Part shown: positions 37,543-45,769 of the stretch, piece by piece
How the letters are laid out: each line of letters starts with the position of its first letter
How positions within the stretch are numbered: the stretch's first letter is position 1
From: an uncultured Verrucomicrobiota bacterium
Lineage (GTDB): Bacteria > Verrucomicrobiota > Verrucomicrobiia > Opitutales > Seribacteraceae
Length of the DNA: 59,971 nt
Reading direction: 5' to 3'
NCBI GenBank assembly: GCA_902618175.1
Contig: CACMZN010000009.1
Coordinates: forward strand, 1-59,971
Translations under genes and position numbers: made by a program
Notes under the pieces: model-generated
The model's input: only the letters and a program-made list of their open reading frames with translations
Database searches by the model: none
What the model was told of the DNA's origin: nothing

Positions 37543-38594
37543 ACTTTGCTTAAAAGGGATTCAGTGTGTTTGACCATCGCCTTGCCGAGAGATTTTCCGA
37601 GAGCGGGAGGAACGGCATTACCAATCATCCTGCCAACAGCTCCACGAACAAGCGGCTCCCCAGGTTTTATAAACTTGTAGTTTTTGGGAAAACTCTGGAG
37701 TAGGGCGGCTTCCCGCAAAGTCATGGCCCGATCTTGTTCCGGGTGGCCAAAGCGCCCATTACCCAGACCCATGCAGAGGGTAGTGATGGTTGGAGCGGGA
37801 CGATCCCACCACATACGACCGTAAATCGAAACGTAGCGTGAGCCACTCTCCCTTCTGTAACAATCTGGCAGTAGTTCATCCGGCCAATCTTTACGACTGC
37901 CTCCATCGTGCGGGGTATGCCTGATTCGACGGAGGTTCATGTCCGAGAGTTTTGCCGCAACATGTAGGTGGTCGGATGCATGTTCCTGTCCACTTTCTAG
38001 TGAAGGAAGGTCTTGAATCGCAGAGCGGACGGTTTTTTGCTTCTTTTCGTTTGAGAAGTCTCCGGAAGGGATACTGATTGGTCCGAGTTTGGATGCAATG
38101 AGTACAAATCTCCTTCTAAATTGAGGAACCCCGTGCTCTTCACACTTAACAATCCCATGATCAAATTGATAACCCAATGATTTCAGTACCTTAAGAAGAT
38201 TGCTAAAGAGTAGGGCACCTTTTTGAGGAAGCTCAGGTACATTTTCCATCAAAACCAATTCCGGCTCTGTGGATTTTACCAATCGAGTAAAATGGCTTAA
38301 TAATCCCCAGTCCTCGTGCTTTTTCTGGCCATTGGTTAGCTTGGAAAAAGGCTGGCATGGGCAGCACCCGGCGAGTAGGCGCACCTCAGCATCTTTCCAA
38401 AGTGCACTTAGCTCAGATGCCGTTACTTTTGAAACACACTGACGGATGAATTTGGTCTTTTTATGATTTGCCTCAAAGGGAAAGCGAGAATCTTCATCTA
38501 TATCGATACCTGCAATAACATCTATACCAGCCTTCAATAGCCCATGAGTCAGGCCACCTGCACCACAAAATAGATCTACCGCTTTAATATGCAC
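37539..38594 (-). CDS. C5-cytosine DNA methyltransferase (DrmMII-like)
   Basis: A 351-residue 5-methylcytosine methyltransferase with all main motifs. Motif I is VDLFCGAGGLTHG. The catalytic motif IV is GCCPCQPFS, with the nucleophile Cys at 80. Motif VI is ENV at about 117-119, motif IX is RPAPTITT, and motif X is RMIGNAVPPALG. The start is a GTG at 38594; no in-frame ATG is available. It heads the DISARM operon and is coupled to drmD by a 4-base overlap. Class 2 DISARM uses a cytosine methylase (DrmMII), while class 1 uses DrmMI and DrmD, so having it here is a mixed layout. It may protect host DNA from DISARM, or belong to a separate restriction activity. Confidence 0.93.
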   Translation of the reverse strand: MHIKAVDLFCGAGGLTHGLLKAGIDVIAGIDIDEDSRFPFEANHKKTKFIRQCVSKVTASELSALWKDAEVRLLAGCCPCQPFSKLTNGQKKHEDWGLLSHFTRLVKSTEPELVLMENVPELPQKGALLFSNLLKVLKSLGYQFDHGIVKCEEHGVPQFRRRFVLIASKLGPISIPSGDFSNEKKQKTVRSAIQDLPSLESGQEHASDHLHVAAKLSDMNLRRIRHTPHDGGSRKDWPDELLPDCYRRESGSRYVSIYGRMWWDRPAPTITTLCMGLGNGRFGHPEQDRAMTLREAALLQSFPKNYKFIKPGEPLVRGAVGRMIGNAVPPALGKSLGKAMVKHTESLLSKV

Positions 38595-38605
38595 ACCATA
38601 ATGAT

Positions 38606-38619
38606 GTAAAATATTTTAC
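38606..38619. promoter_or_regulatory. 14-bp perfect palindrome before the DISARM operon
   Basis: The sequence gtaaaatattttac is perfectly self-complementary and lies 12 bases upstream of the cytosine methyltransferase start. Read on the minus strand it contains a -10-like TAAAAT, but no good -35 was seen. It may be an operator for the DISARM operon or a chance AT-rich palindrome. Confidence 0.35.
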
Positions 38620-38658
38620 CTATTCCCCAATAAAAAAAGATTAATCCTTTTTCTTCAT

Positions 38659-39084
38659 TTAGATTGTAACCGAATTTTGAAGGGATAGGTACGCCGAGTC
38701 AGCTCCTTCGTTGACATATTTCTTTTCAATGTAATTAACGACGCGGTCCTCGGGCCAAACGGTCCAGCCGGCGGGTGAGCAGTTTATCCGATCGTCCAAT
38801 AAGCGAATCGAATTCCAGGTGCAGGCAACTTGCCAGATTTTATGCTCTGCCAGTCGTTTGGCGTATTCAGGAAGATGAATGATATTGAGTCGCCAGACAT
38901 TGGCACGGAAGCCACGCTCGTCACATTCGACATCGAAGAGTACCACAAAGGCGACCATGCGTGCCCTGTAGATTACCATTTTTTCCTCGAGGGCCCCGGT
39001 TTTTTTACTCGGGTGACTTGGAATTTGGATCGTTTTGGATTCCACTAAAAATTGACGACCAATTCCTAAACCGAGTGCGGACAA
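38659..39084 (-). CDS. Hypothetical protein between adenylate cyclase and DISARM
   Basis: About 141 residues, not recognised. The composition is mixed polar, with no signal peptide or membrane segment. It contains an aromatic patch (WQVACTWNSIRLLDD and AGWTVWPEDRVV). The protein-like sequence seems to continue upstream of the assigned TTG start at 39084 (KDLRYFDN), but no ATG or GTG is available there. The true start is therefore uncertain and the 5' end may be damaged. The gene begins 29 bases after the cyclase stop and ends 64 bases before the cytosine methyltransferase, all on the minus strand. It might be the last gene of the cyclase transcript. Confidence 0.5.
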   Translation of the reverse strand: MSALGLGIGRQFLVESKTIQIPSHPSKKTGALEEKMVIYRARMVAFVVLFDVECDERGFRANVWRLNIIHLPEYAKRLAEHKIWQVACTWNSIRLLDDRINCSPAGWTVWPEDRVVNYIEKKYVNEGADSAYLSLQNSVTI

Positions 39085-39113
39085 ATTGTCGAAGTAGCGA
39101 AGATCTTTTATAG

Positions 39114-40436
39114 TCAGGGGCCAGCGTTTTCCTGGACTAGGAAGAAAGTTTGCATTGGTCCTTTTCCTTTCACTTCGATTTCTCCGCGGTCCTCGCAGGA
39201 AAACCCGGAGCCGAGCAAATCGCGTAGCTCTTTGGATATGTGAACCCGTCCCACTTCTCCATGGGACTCCATGCGGCTGGCGACATTGACGGTATCTCCC
39301 CAGAGATCGTAAATGAATTTCCTTTCTCCAATTACCCCGGCCACTACCGTTCCGGTGTGAACGCCCACCCGAATGGTCAGGTTCACACCAAGGCGCTCAC
39401 CGGAGTTCTCCAGGCTTTCGCAAAAGGCTAGGGCGGTGCGGGCGGCGTTGGCGGCATGATCAGAATCTGCTTCGGGAACACCGGTGGCGGCCATGTAGCC
39501 GTCTCCGATGGTCTTGATCTTTTCCGCCCCAAATCGTTCGCAAATCAAATCAAATTGTCGAAAGATCGAGTCGAGAATCGATACCAACTTACTTGGCTTG
39601 AGCTTGGAAGACAATTCGGTGAAGCCAACGATATCGACGAAGATGATGCTCACTCCCGAGTAGCGTTCGGCTATGTATTGCTCGCCTTCCTTAAGCCGAT
39701 CGGCAATGGATTCCGGAAGGACATTGCGCAGGAGCTGATCGGCCCGGGCTTCGGCCAGGACGGAATTTCGGTAAATCATCCGGGCTACGATCGCCATGAA
39801 GCAAAAGATGACCGGGCTGAAAAACCATTCGATCATAAAGGTTAGTTCCGGTCCTACCGGATACCTTTCGGGCAGGGTCATGAAACGGGGCAGCAGGGCA
39901 AGAACGAGCATGCAAGCGACTCCGGTGAGCAGAGCTCCGGCAAGATAGGTTCGTTCACGGACTCCAAAGAGAACCAGAGAAATCATCATGAAACCGGTGA
40001 TGGTCATCCAGGTGTCAGCCGGGTCGTACCCATACAGGTAGAGAAGCCATACGGTCATCAGAATGGGGGTGCCGTAGGAGAGCAGGATCTTTCCCCAGAA
40101 AAAACGTCCACATGCGTTGAGCAGAAGAATGGATGCGCAAAAGAGTAGGAGACTGATCCCTGCGATACTGAGCATCCCTTGGTCCGCTCCGAGAATCAGA
40201 AGGAGAGCCTGTCGAATGACGAGACAGAGCCCGAAGAGGCTAATCATGCGGTTGACGATGATCAGGCGTCGGCGTTCCTTGGGCCGGAAGTTACCCTGTT
40301 GTCCGATCCGATCGATGGGGCGGAGCAGGCGATGCAGCCAAGCAGACCAAGTTCCAGTTGGCGACGGATTCGAATCTTCGTCGCTTCGCTTCGTTTTCCT
40401 GGACTGAGCAAGAGACAAGCCTGATGCATACTGCAT
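39114..40436 (-). CDS. Membrane-bound class III adenylate/guanylate cyclase
   Basis: The N-terminal half has about six membrane helices (e.g. LVIRQALLLILGADQGML and LLTGVACMLVLALLPRF). A short linker (LRNVLPESIADRLKEGE) leads into the catalytic domain. Metal-binding aspartates are in IIFVDIVGFTELSSKL and KIKTIGDGYMAATG. The transition-state segment is LWGDTVNVASRMESHG. The Lys in EKIKTIGD and the Asp in LWGD suggest ATP over GTP, so an adenylate cyclase is favoured. It lies just upstream of the DISARM genes on the same strand. It may be an ordinary signalling gene next to the island; no cAMP effector is seen nearby. Confidence 0.9.
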   Translation of the reverse strand: MQYASGLSLAQSRKTKRSDEDSNPSPTGTWSAWLHRLLRPIDRIGQQGNFRPKERRRLIIVNRMISLFGLCLVIRQALLLILGADQGMLSIAGISLLLFCASILLLNACGRFFWGKILLSYGTPILMTVWLLYLYGYDPADTWMTITGFMMISLVLFGVRERTYLAGALLTGVACMLVLALLPRFMTLPERYPVGPELTFMIEWFFSPVIFCFMAIVARMIYRNSVLAEARADQLLRNVLPESIADRLKEGEQYIAERYSGVSIIFVDIVGFTELSSKLKPSKLVSILDSIFRQFDLICERFGAEKIKTIGDGYMAATGVPEADSDHAANAARTALAFCESLENSGERLGVNLTIRVGVHTGTVVAGVIGERKFIYDLWGDTVNVASRMESHGEVGRVHISKELRDLLGSGFSCEDRGEIEVKGKGPMQTFFLVQENAGP

Positions 40437-41006
40437 TTTTCCAATCTACGTCGAACAAATCATTCCGATTTCAGGAAGAAATTTATGACTTATATGAAAG
40501 GCCCTTGTGTGACGATTCAAGAGCGGAGGCTGTAGGCTACTTGGATCCAATCATTCAAAATCCATCAAAGAGAGGAAATCAATTATGACTCAAAACCGAA
40601 TACCCGAACCGAACCAACCGAAGCACCGTCCAAGGGATATTCCGTTAGTCGAAACTTTTCATCTCAGGGAGCATGCGATCCTGGCCGAGTACATCGGAGC
40701 AGTCGAAGACTTTTGATCCTTATGAATTCATTCCCATTGAGGAGCATCATAAGGATGCGGACAAGGGAATTGTTTGCCGACCGGGGTACCGATGGGGACG
40801 ATCAAGATGAGGCTCTGAGGAATGTGTTTACCTGGATTGTCTAAGCTCCAGTGCCATTTAGCCAGCCAGCCCGAGCGGAGGTAATTTCTGGAATCTGTTG
40901 GAGAATTTACCTTTTGAAAGGAATAACGCGAAGCAAATGGACTTTCATTGTCTTTGCGACACATCTAGGATATCCCTTATCGTCATGAAATCATTCAGTC
41001 TTTGAA
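40437..41006 (+). other. 570-base stretch with possible decayed small gene
   Basis: No intact gene of convincing length is present. A plus-strand frame starts at ATG 40585, preceded by the purine run agagga, and reads 43 residues to a TGA at 40714 (HRPRDIPLVETFHLREHAIL). Removing one T from the TTTT run at 40711-40714 would let it continue as DFDPYEFIPIEEHHKDADKG for about 30 more residues. This suggests a small gene broken by a single-base insertion. The remainder, up to the EVE gene, shows nothing I could assign. Confidence 0.35.
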
Positions 41007-41492
41007 ATGAACTCCTCCAAGATTCGTCACTGGCTCGCGCAGGCAAGCATGACTTACTACGACGTCACTCGGTACGTTTCCGATCATCCGATGATCTACC
41101 ACCCGGTTAATGTAGGCAAGCACCAGCGGGAGATGAGCATTGGAGATCCCGTATTCATTTGGAGGGCAAAGGGAAACTCAAAGGATACGTCGGGAGTCAT
41201 TGCTCTTGCGGAGGTGGTTGAGACGGCTTGCAAATTAAGCGACGTTGCTTCGCCCGAATATCTTTTGCCTGCGGACAGGGGTAAGATGAATGACCCGCCG
41301 GGGAAAGATCTTAAGGTCGGTTTGAAGATCATTGAGCGTCGGGTCACACCCGAAAAGGGAATGATCCTGCGGGAAACCGTGGCATCTCATCCAATCCTGG
41401 GTAAGACTGCCATAATCAAAGTGGGAACCGGAAGCAGCTTTGCCTTGAGCGAGGATCGTTTTGCCGCCTACTTGGATTTATGGAAGGATTGA
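41007..41492 (+). CDS. EVE-domain protein
   Basis: A 161-residue protein made of one EVE domain of the PUA superfamily. It shows the paired signature MSIGDPVFIWRAKGN and SGVIALAEVVE, plus a C-terminal LWKD end. EVE proteins bind modified nucleotides and often sit in defence islands beside McrBC. A typical EVE start (HWLAQAS) follows the ATG directly. It is transcribed divergently from the cyclase-DISARM run and stands alone. It probably reads modified DNA or RNA bases. The link to the McrB EVE-like domain 19 kb away is contextual only. Confidence 0.85.
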   Translation: MNSSKIRHWLAQASMTYYDVTRYVSDHPMIYHPVNVGKHQREMSIGDPVFIWRAKGNSKDTSGVIALAEVVETACKLSDVASPEYLLPADRGKMNDPPGKDLKVGLKIIERRVTPEKGMILRETVASHPILGKTAIIKVGTGSSFALSEDRFAAYLDLWKD

Positions 41493-41539
41493 AATGCGGG
41501 TTTGTTCTAAGATCAGACCCGTACTCAATTTGATTCGTT

Positions 41540-41971
41540 TCAATTCTTGAATTCTCTGCGAATGCTGGTCAGGTATTCATCCCGACTGTCATCAGCGGAT
41601 GCCTTCAGGGCAGCCACAAAGGCTTTACAAAATTCTTCCATCGCATCTTTGTTCTCCCGGTTCGGCGTCCGCCGCGCTATTCCCGGATTAACGATTCTCT
41701 TATAGAGGTGAACGTGATAGCCCTTTGCTTTTCGAAGCAGATCATTCCTGCGCCAGGAATTCGCAAGCTGAAGCGCGGTTTCTTCAACGGGTTTGGGCCA
41801 GCGTTTGGAAAAGCGTATCTCCAATTCGATGATTTCGTTCTCGTAGGAGAGGAGATATGAGGAGAGACCGGCAAACATTCTGTAAAATTTGTCAACACCA
41901 TGAATGTGTTTGTCGCTCACCGTGGAGAGCTCAGGGGAAAGTGGCTTGCGTATGAATTCCATTTTTTTCAT
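41540..41971 (-). CDS. Hypothetical protein, 143 residues
   Basis: Not recognised. The start ATG at 41971 opens MKKMEFIRKPLSPEL. The sequence is helix-rich and charged, with no signal peptide or membrane helix. Stretches such as DKFYRMFAGLSSYLLSYENE and FCKAFVAALKASADDSRDEY suggest an alpha-helical soluble protein. It is convergent with the EVE gene (47-base gap) and stands next to a pseudogene, so it belongs to the less conserved edge of the island. Coding is judged from composition and frame length only. Confidence 0.5.
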   Translation of the reverse strand: MKKMEFIRKPLSPELSTVSDKHIHGVDKFYRMFAGLSSYLLSYENEIIELEIRFSKRWPKPVEETALQLANSWRRNDLLRKAKGYHVHLYKRIVNPGIARRTPNRENKDAMEEFCKAFVAALKASADDSRDEYLTSIRREFKN

Positions 41972-42037
41972 GAGATAAAGATAAACGATTTTGGAAAGAT
42001 GGAAAAACCAGATCTTTCGTAATCTGTGTCATAAAGC

Positions 42038-42877
42038 GGGGTCGTTCTGCAGAATTATAAAAGGTCCACCTGGCAGGAATTCATCAAGAGTAAGAAATTG
42101 CCACAAGAGGAGGCTTTTCATAGGGAATGATCCATGGGCCTGGCGAAAGGAAATCTCCTGGGCGATTTCAGACGAGGAATTAGGAGGATAAAAAACATGA
42201 AGAAGACAGCACTTTAAGAAGAAATACTTGAAGATATACATCGTTTGAAGGAGGAATGGGGGATTGAGGAACCGCTGCGGTTAAGCGGTGGGTTTTACCA
42301 GAACTATTGCAACATATCCGCAACCAATCGGAAGATTCGAAAGAAGAAGAGGCAGACCTGGGCGGGAGTGCTGACTCAGGAACTGGGGTATTTGCCGGAG
42401 ACGGAGAGGGAATGGATGTAGGCCTTTAATCTGATCGGGGTTTTACCACCCAAGAAGTTCACCAAGCTACGCAACCGGTTTTGGGATTATGATCACTGCA
42501 TCGAACTGCAGGACCTCAGTGAGCCGGTAGGAGAGAATCATTTGGGGCAGTCCTTCGTAAGCCCGACACCCTCGGCAATGGGTTATGATCTGATCAAGAC
42601 CCTGCGGGTATGGGAATGGTTTGAACGGAAAAAACTGAGTAATTGGAAGGGTTTTCAATTTTGCGAAGATGGATTTCCCAAAAATCCGGAACGAAGAATT
42701 ATCCTGATCAGTCGAAGTTTTGGCTGGGACCTCGCAAAGGAATTGAAGGCACGCTTCGGGATCCTGCTCAACCTGCGGCCTGGTCGTGACGAGACGAGAA
42801 AAGGGCAACCAAAAACTTCTGCAATCCATCATGTAGAGGGGATTGTAAAAATCGCACCTGAAAAAATTCGAGAGTGA
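42038..42877 (+). pseudogene. Unknown gene with three in-frame stops
   Basis: A single plus-strand frame stays protein-like for about 280 codons but is broken three times: TGA at about 42128, TAA at 42215-42217 and TAG at 42419-42421. Protein-like parts include RSTWQEFIKSKKLPQEEAF, EILEDIHRLKEEWGIEEPL, GVLTQELGYLPETEREWM and GYDLIKTLRVWEWFERKKL. An ATG at 42197 has a perfect AGGAGG Shine-Dalgarno 8 bases upstream, followed six codons later by the TAA. The last 111 residues (from 42542) could still be expressed. No family was recognised. Decay by point mutations is the simplest explanation. Confidence 0.6.
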
Positions 42878-43077
42878 CAATTTTATTCCTGTAAATGTTT
42901 CTAATGATTGAATGTACATATGGGTGAGGTTTACTCCAAAAGGGGTTTTATTTCTTGATTGTCCACAAAGACAGTACTTAAAGAAATCAATGTATATTGA
43001 AGATTTATTACACTTTCACTCGGGGAACTTGTACGGGCGAGAGAATTTTGAGCTCACTGGTTAAATAAAAAAATCCA

Positions 43078-44340
43078 ATGAGCACGATTCCCCAATTACC
43101 CGAACCTCTTTCCAGACTAGCCGAGAGTTCTCCATTGGAGTTTTCAGCAACCAATCCTGATCATCAAGAATTCGTTCAACAAGCCGCTCTTTCTATTTTG
43201 GAAGATCAATCCGGGCTTTCAACCGTGGAGACGGAAAATATGCTCGTGCACCATGCCGATCAAGTTCCACTCGCCCTGCAGTTGGGAGCCAAACTGGCCC
43301 GGTCTAAACAGGTAATTACGGAACTTTCCCAACCCATTCATGTCGATGTTGTATTTGCAGCTTATAATGAAAATAATCGAATTCTCAGACCGGAGGAGCA
43401 TCCATCCGGGGAAGATTTTCTACGCAAAAAAGTAGCCCAGTTAAATTGGCTGGGTGAAGCATCCAAACATTTCCACTGGCATATGACCGTAGTGGATGAT
43501 GGTTGTCCGGAAAAATGCGGTGACATTATTGAGAACTTGGCAAAAAAGGAAGGCTATAAGGAAGTGAGCGTACTACGATTGTCGGATGCCATAGATAAGA
43601 AATTGCCGGTAACGGCCGGTCTCTCCTCGACTGACGACAGCCGTAAAGGTGGATCCATTTTGTACGGGATGTGGAATGCCTGCAATAAGAAGGTAAACGG
43701 GGAACACATTATCGTATTCACCGATGCCGATTTATCGACCCATCTTGGCCAGGTTGGTCTGTTGGTTGATCCTATTCTCAACCAAGGTAAGGATGTCGCG
43801 ATCGGTTCCCGCCGGGAGGCAAATTCTATCGTGGTCAAGCAAGGTACGCGAAATGTTCGCGGCAAGCTATTTATCTATCTCTGGAAACGGATGCTTTCGC
43901 CTGCTTTAAGTGAGGTTGTTGATACTCAATGCGGCTTTAAGGGTTTCCGGGCAAGCAAAGTAAAAGCAGTGGTGGAGGACTGCCTGGAGCATGGTTTCGC
44001 CTTTGACGTCGAGCTATTGCTTAAAAGTGAACTTCAAAATTCCCGGGGCATCGCCAAGTCAGCCATTGCCTGGATAGACAGCGAGGCTGAATCGACCACT
44101 ACCGCACTCTCGCCCTACTTGAACATGTTAAAAAGTATTGCCGCGATGAGCCGAAAATACTTGCCTTCCCAAGATTCGGGAAATGAATTTGCTCAACTGG
44201 TTGAATCGCTTGATGAGGAAAACTGGAATAGCCTGGTCGATCGGACACCTTCCGAAATAGCGAATGGAGATCCGCTGACTTTTGAAAGTTTTTCCGGGGT
44301 TTCTTCCGATGATCTTCGGGCTCTCTTACCTGAAAAATAA
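43078..44340 (+). CDS. Family 2 glycosyltransferase
   Basis: A 420-residue GT-A fold glycosyltransferase. The nucleotide-sugar part starts at VDVVFAAYNENNRI, with an acidic pair VVDDG. The metal-binding DxD motif is VFTDADLSTHLGQV. SRREANS and the acceptor-side TQCGFKGFRASK resemble dolichyl-phosphate glucose/mannose synthases (DPG/DPM type). About 100 N-terminal residues precede the catalytic domain. No transmembrane helix is evident, so it is probably cytosolic or peripheral. Acceptor and sugar cannot be told from sequence. It is followed by the beta-lactamase-like gene on the same strand after 165 bases. Confidence 0.85.
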   Translation: MSTIPQLPEPLSRLAESSPLEFSATNPDHQEFVQQAALSILEDQSGLSTVETENMLVHHADQVPLALQLGAKLARSKQVITELSQPIHVDVVFAAYNENNRILRPEEHPSGEDFLRKKVAQLNWLGEASKHFHWHMTVVDDGCPEKCGDIIENLAKKEGYKEVSVLRLSDAIDKKLPVTAGLSSTDDSRKGGSILYGMWNACNKKVNGEHIIVFTDADLSTHLGQVGLLVDPILNQGKDVAIGSRREANSIVVKQGTRNVRGKLFIYLWKRMLSPALSEVVDTQCGFKGFRASKVKAVVEDCLEHGFAFDVELLLKSELQNSRGIAKSAIAWIDSEAESTTTALSPYLNMLKSIAAMSRKYLPSQDSGNEFAQLVESLDEENWNSLVDRTPSEIANGDPLTFESFSGVSSDDLRALLPEK

Positions 44341-44505
44341 ATTTTGATTTTCGGCCCGGTAAATCAGTCGATGGCTTGTTGAAAACGGGGCTAGACGAAT
44401 TAAAACTTCACTTCAGAATAATTATTATTCTCAGCCCAACTGGGAAGTACCTGAGACGGAAGTAAGCGGTTGCCAACCTTCGTGGGTAAGCGTAGGGGAG
44501 AGAGT

Positions 44506-45762
44506 ATGAAGATTTCATCCCTTGCCCTGCTCATTTCATCAGCCTGTTTCTCACTTTTTTCAGCGGCATATTCCCTCGATTCGCTCCCAATGGCCGAGCC
44601 GGGAAGTGTTGGGATGAACGCGGACAAACTCGAGGTGGTGAATGAAAAGATGGAAAATTTGTTGGCTGAAAATCGCCTGGCCGGGGGAGTCGTGGTGGTG
44701 GCCAGAAGAGGAAAGGTGGTCCACTTTGAAGCGTATGGAAAAAGAAACCTGGCCACCAACGAACCGATGGAAAAGGATACGATCTTTCGGATCTATTCGA
44801 TGACTAAGGCAATCACTTCGGCGGCGGCCTTGATGCTCTGGGAAGAGGAGAAACTGGATCTGGATGATCCATTGTCCAAGTTTTTTCCACCTCTAAAAAG
44901 GATGAAGGTTTGGAAGGATGGAAACTTGATCGATATCGAGAGGGAAGCGACGGTGAGGGATTTGATGCGGCATACTTCCGGGCTGACTTATGGATGGATG
45001 TCGAGCAAACCGATCCGTGAAGCCCTGCGTTCCGCCGGGGTTTTGGACCGAAATAAAAAACTGGTGACTATGATCAATGGCATGGACAAAGTGCCCCTGC
45101 AATTTCAGCCGGGTTCGGACTGGGTGTATGGTTGCTCCACTGATGTGTTGGGGGGTGTGGTGGAAGTGTCCTCGGGCATGCCTTTCGATGAGTTTCTGGA
45201 GGAGCGAATTTTTAAGCCCCTGAAAATGATGGATACCGGGTTTTACGTACCGGCAAATAAAGTGAAACGGTTTGCCGCCAATTACAGTTACAAGGACGGA
45301 AAGCTGACCTTGAAGGATGATCCCAAGACCAGTCGATATCTGGAAAATCCGGCATTTAAATCGGGCGGGGGTGGGCTGTGCTCGACTGCGACGGATTACA
45401 TGAGGTTTCTCCTGATGATTGAAAATGGAGGAAAATTTGAGGGGAAGAAATATTTAACAAAAAAGAGCGTGAAGCTGATGACCACCAATCAGGTGCCGAA
45501 GAAGGCGGGATGGGTGACCATTGGCAAGCGGGAGAGGGAAGGAATCGGGTATGGACTGGGATTTTCGGTCCGGGAAAAAATGAGTAAGTGGGACCCCGAC
45601 AGGCGTTTGGGGGAATATGGATGGGGCGGGGCGGCAAGCACGCACTACTGGATATCGCCCAAGGATGAATTGGTAGTGCTGACTTTGGAACAGGTGATGC
45701 CTTATTCCTTCAACACCGAATGGGCGATCAAGGGATTGGTTTATGATGCCCTGATGGATTGA
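44506..45762 (+). CDS. Exported serine beta-lactamase/EstB-like hydrolase
   Basis: The product is a class C beta-lactamase-fold serine hydrolase (Pfam Beta-lactamase type), more likely an esterase or peptidase than an antibiotic enzyme. A signal peptide (KISSLALLISSACFSLFSAA) is followed by the catalytic SxxK motif YSMTKAIT with Ser98 and Lys101. The second motif is Tyr-containing (WVYGCSTDVLGG). The third element is WGWGGAAS in the C-terminal part. The ATG at 44506 has a purine-rich ribosome site (aggggagag) and begins the signal peptide directly; the TTG at 44470 is rejected. It ends 7 bases from a convergent esterase gene. Confidence 0.9.
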   Translation: MKISSLALLISSACFSLFSAAYSLDSLPMAEPGSVGMNADKLEVVNEKMENLLAENRLAGGVVVVARRGKVVHFEAYGKRNLATNEPMEKDTIFRIYSMTKAITSAAALMLWEEEKLDLDDPLSKFFPPLKRMKVWKDGNLIDIEREATVRDLMRHTSGLTYGWMSSKPIREALRSAGVLDRNKKLVTMINGMDKVPLQFQPGSDWVYGCSTDVLGGVVEVSSGMPFDEFLEERIFKPLKMMDTGFYVPANKVKRFAANYSYKDGKLTLKDDPKTSRYLENPAFKSGGGGLCSTATDYMRFLLMIENGGKFEGKKYLTKKSVKLMTTNQVPKKAGWVTIGKREREGIGYGLGFSVREKMSKWDPDRRLGEYGWGGAASTHYWISPKDELVVLTLEQVMPYSFNTEWAIKGLVYDALMD

Positions 45763-45769
45763 ATAATTT

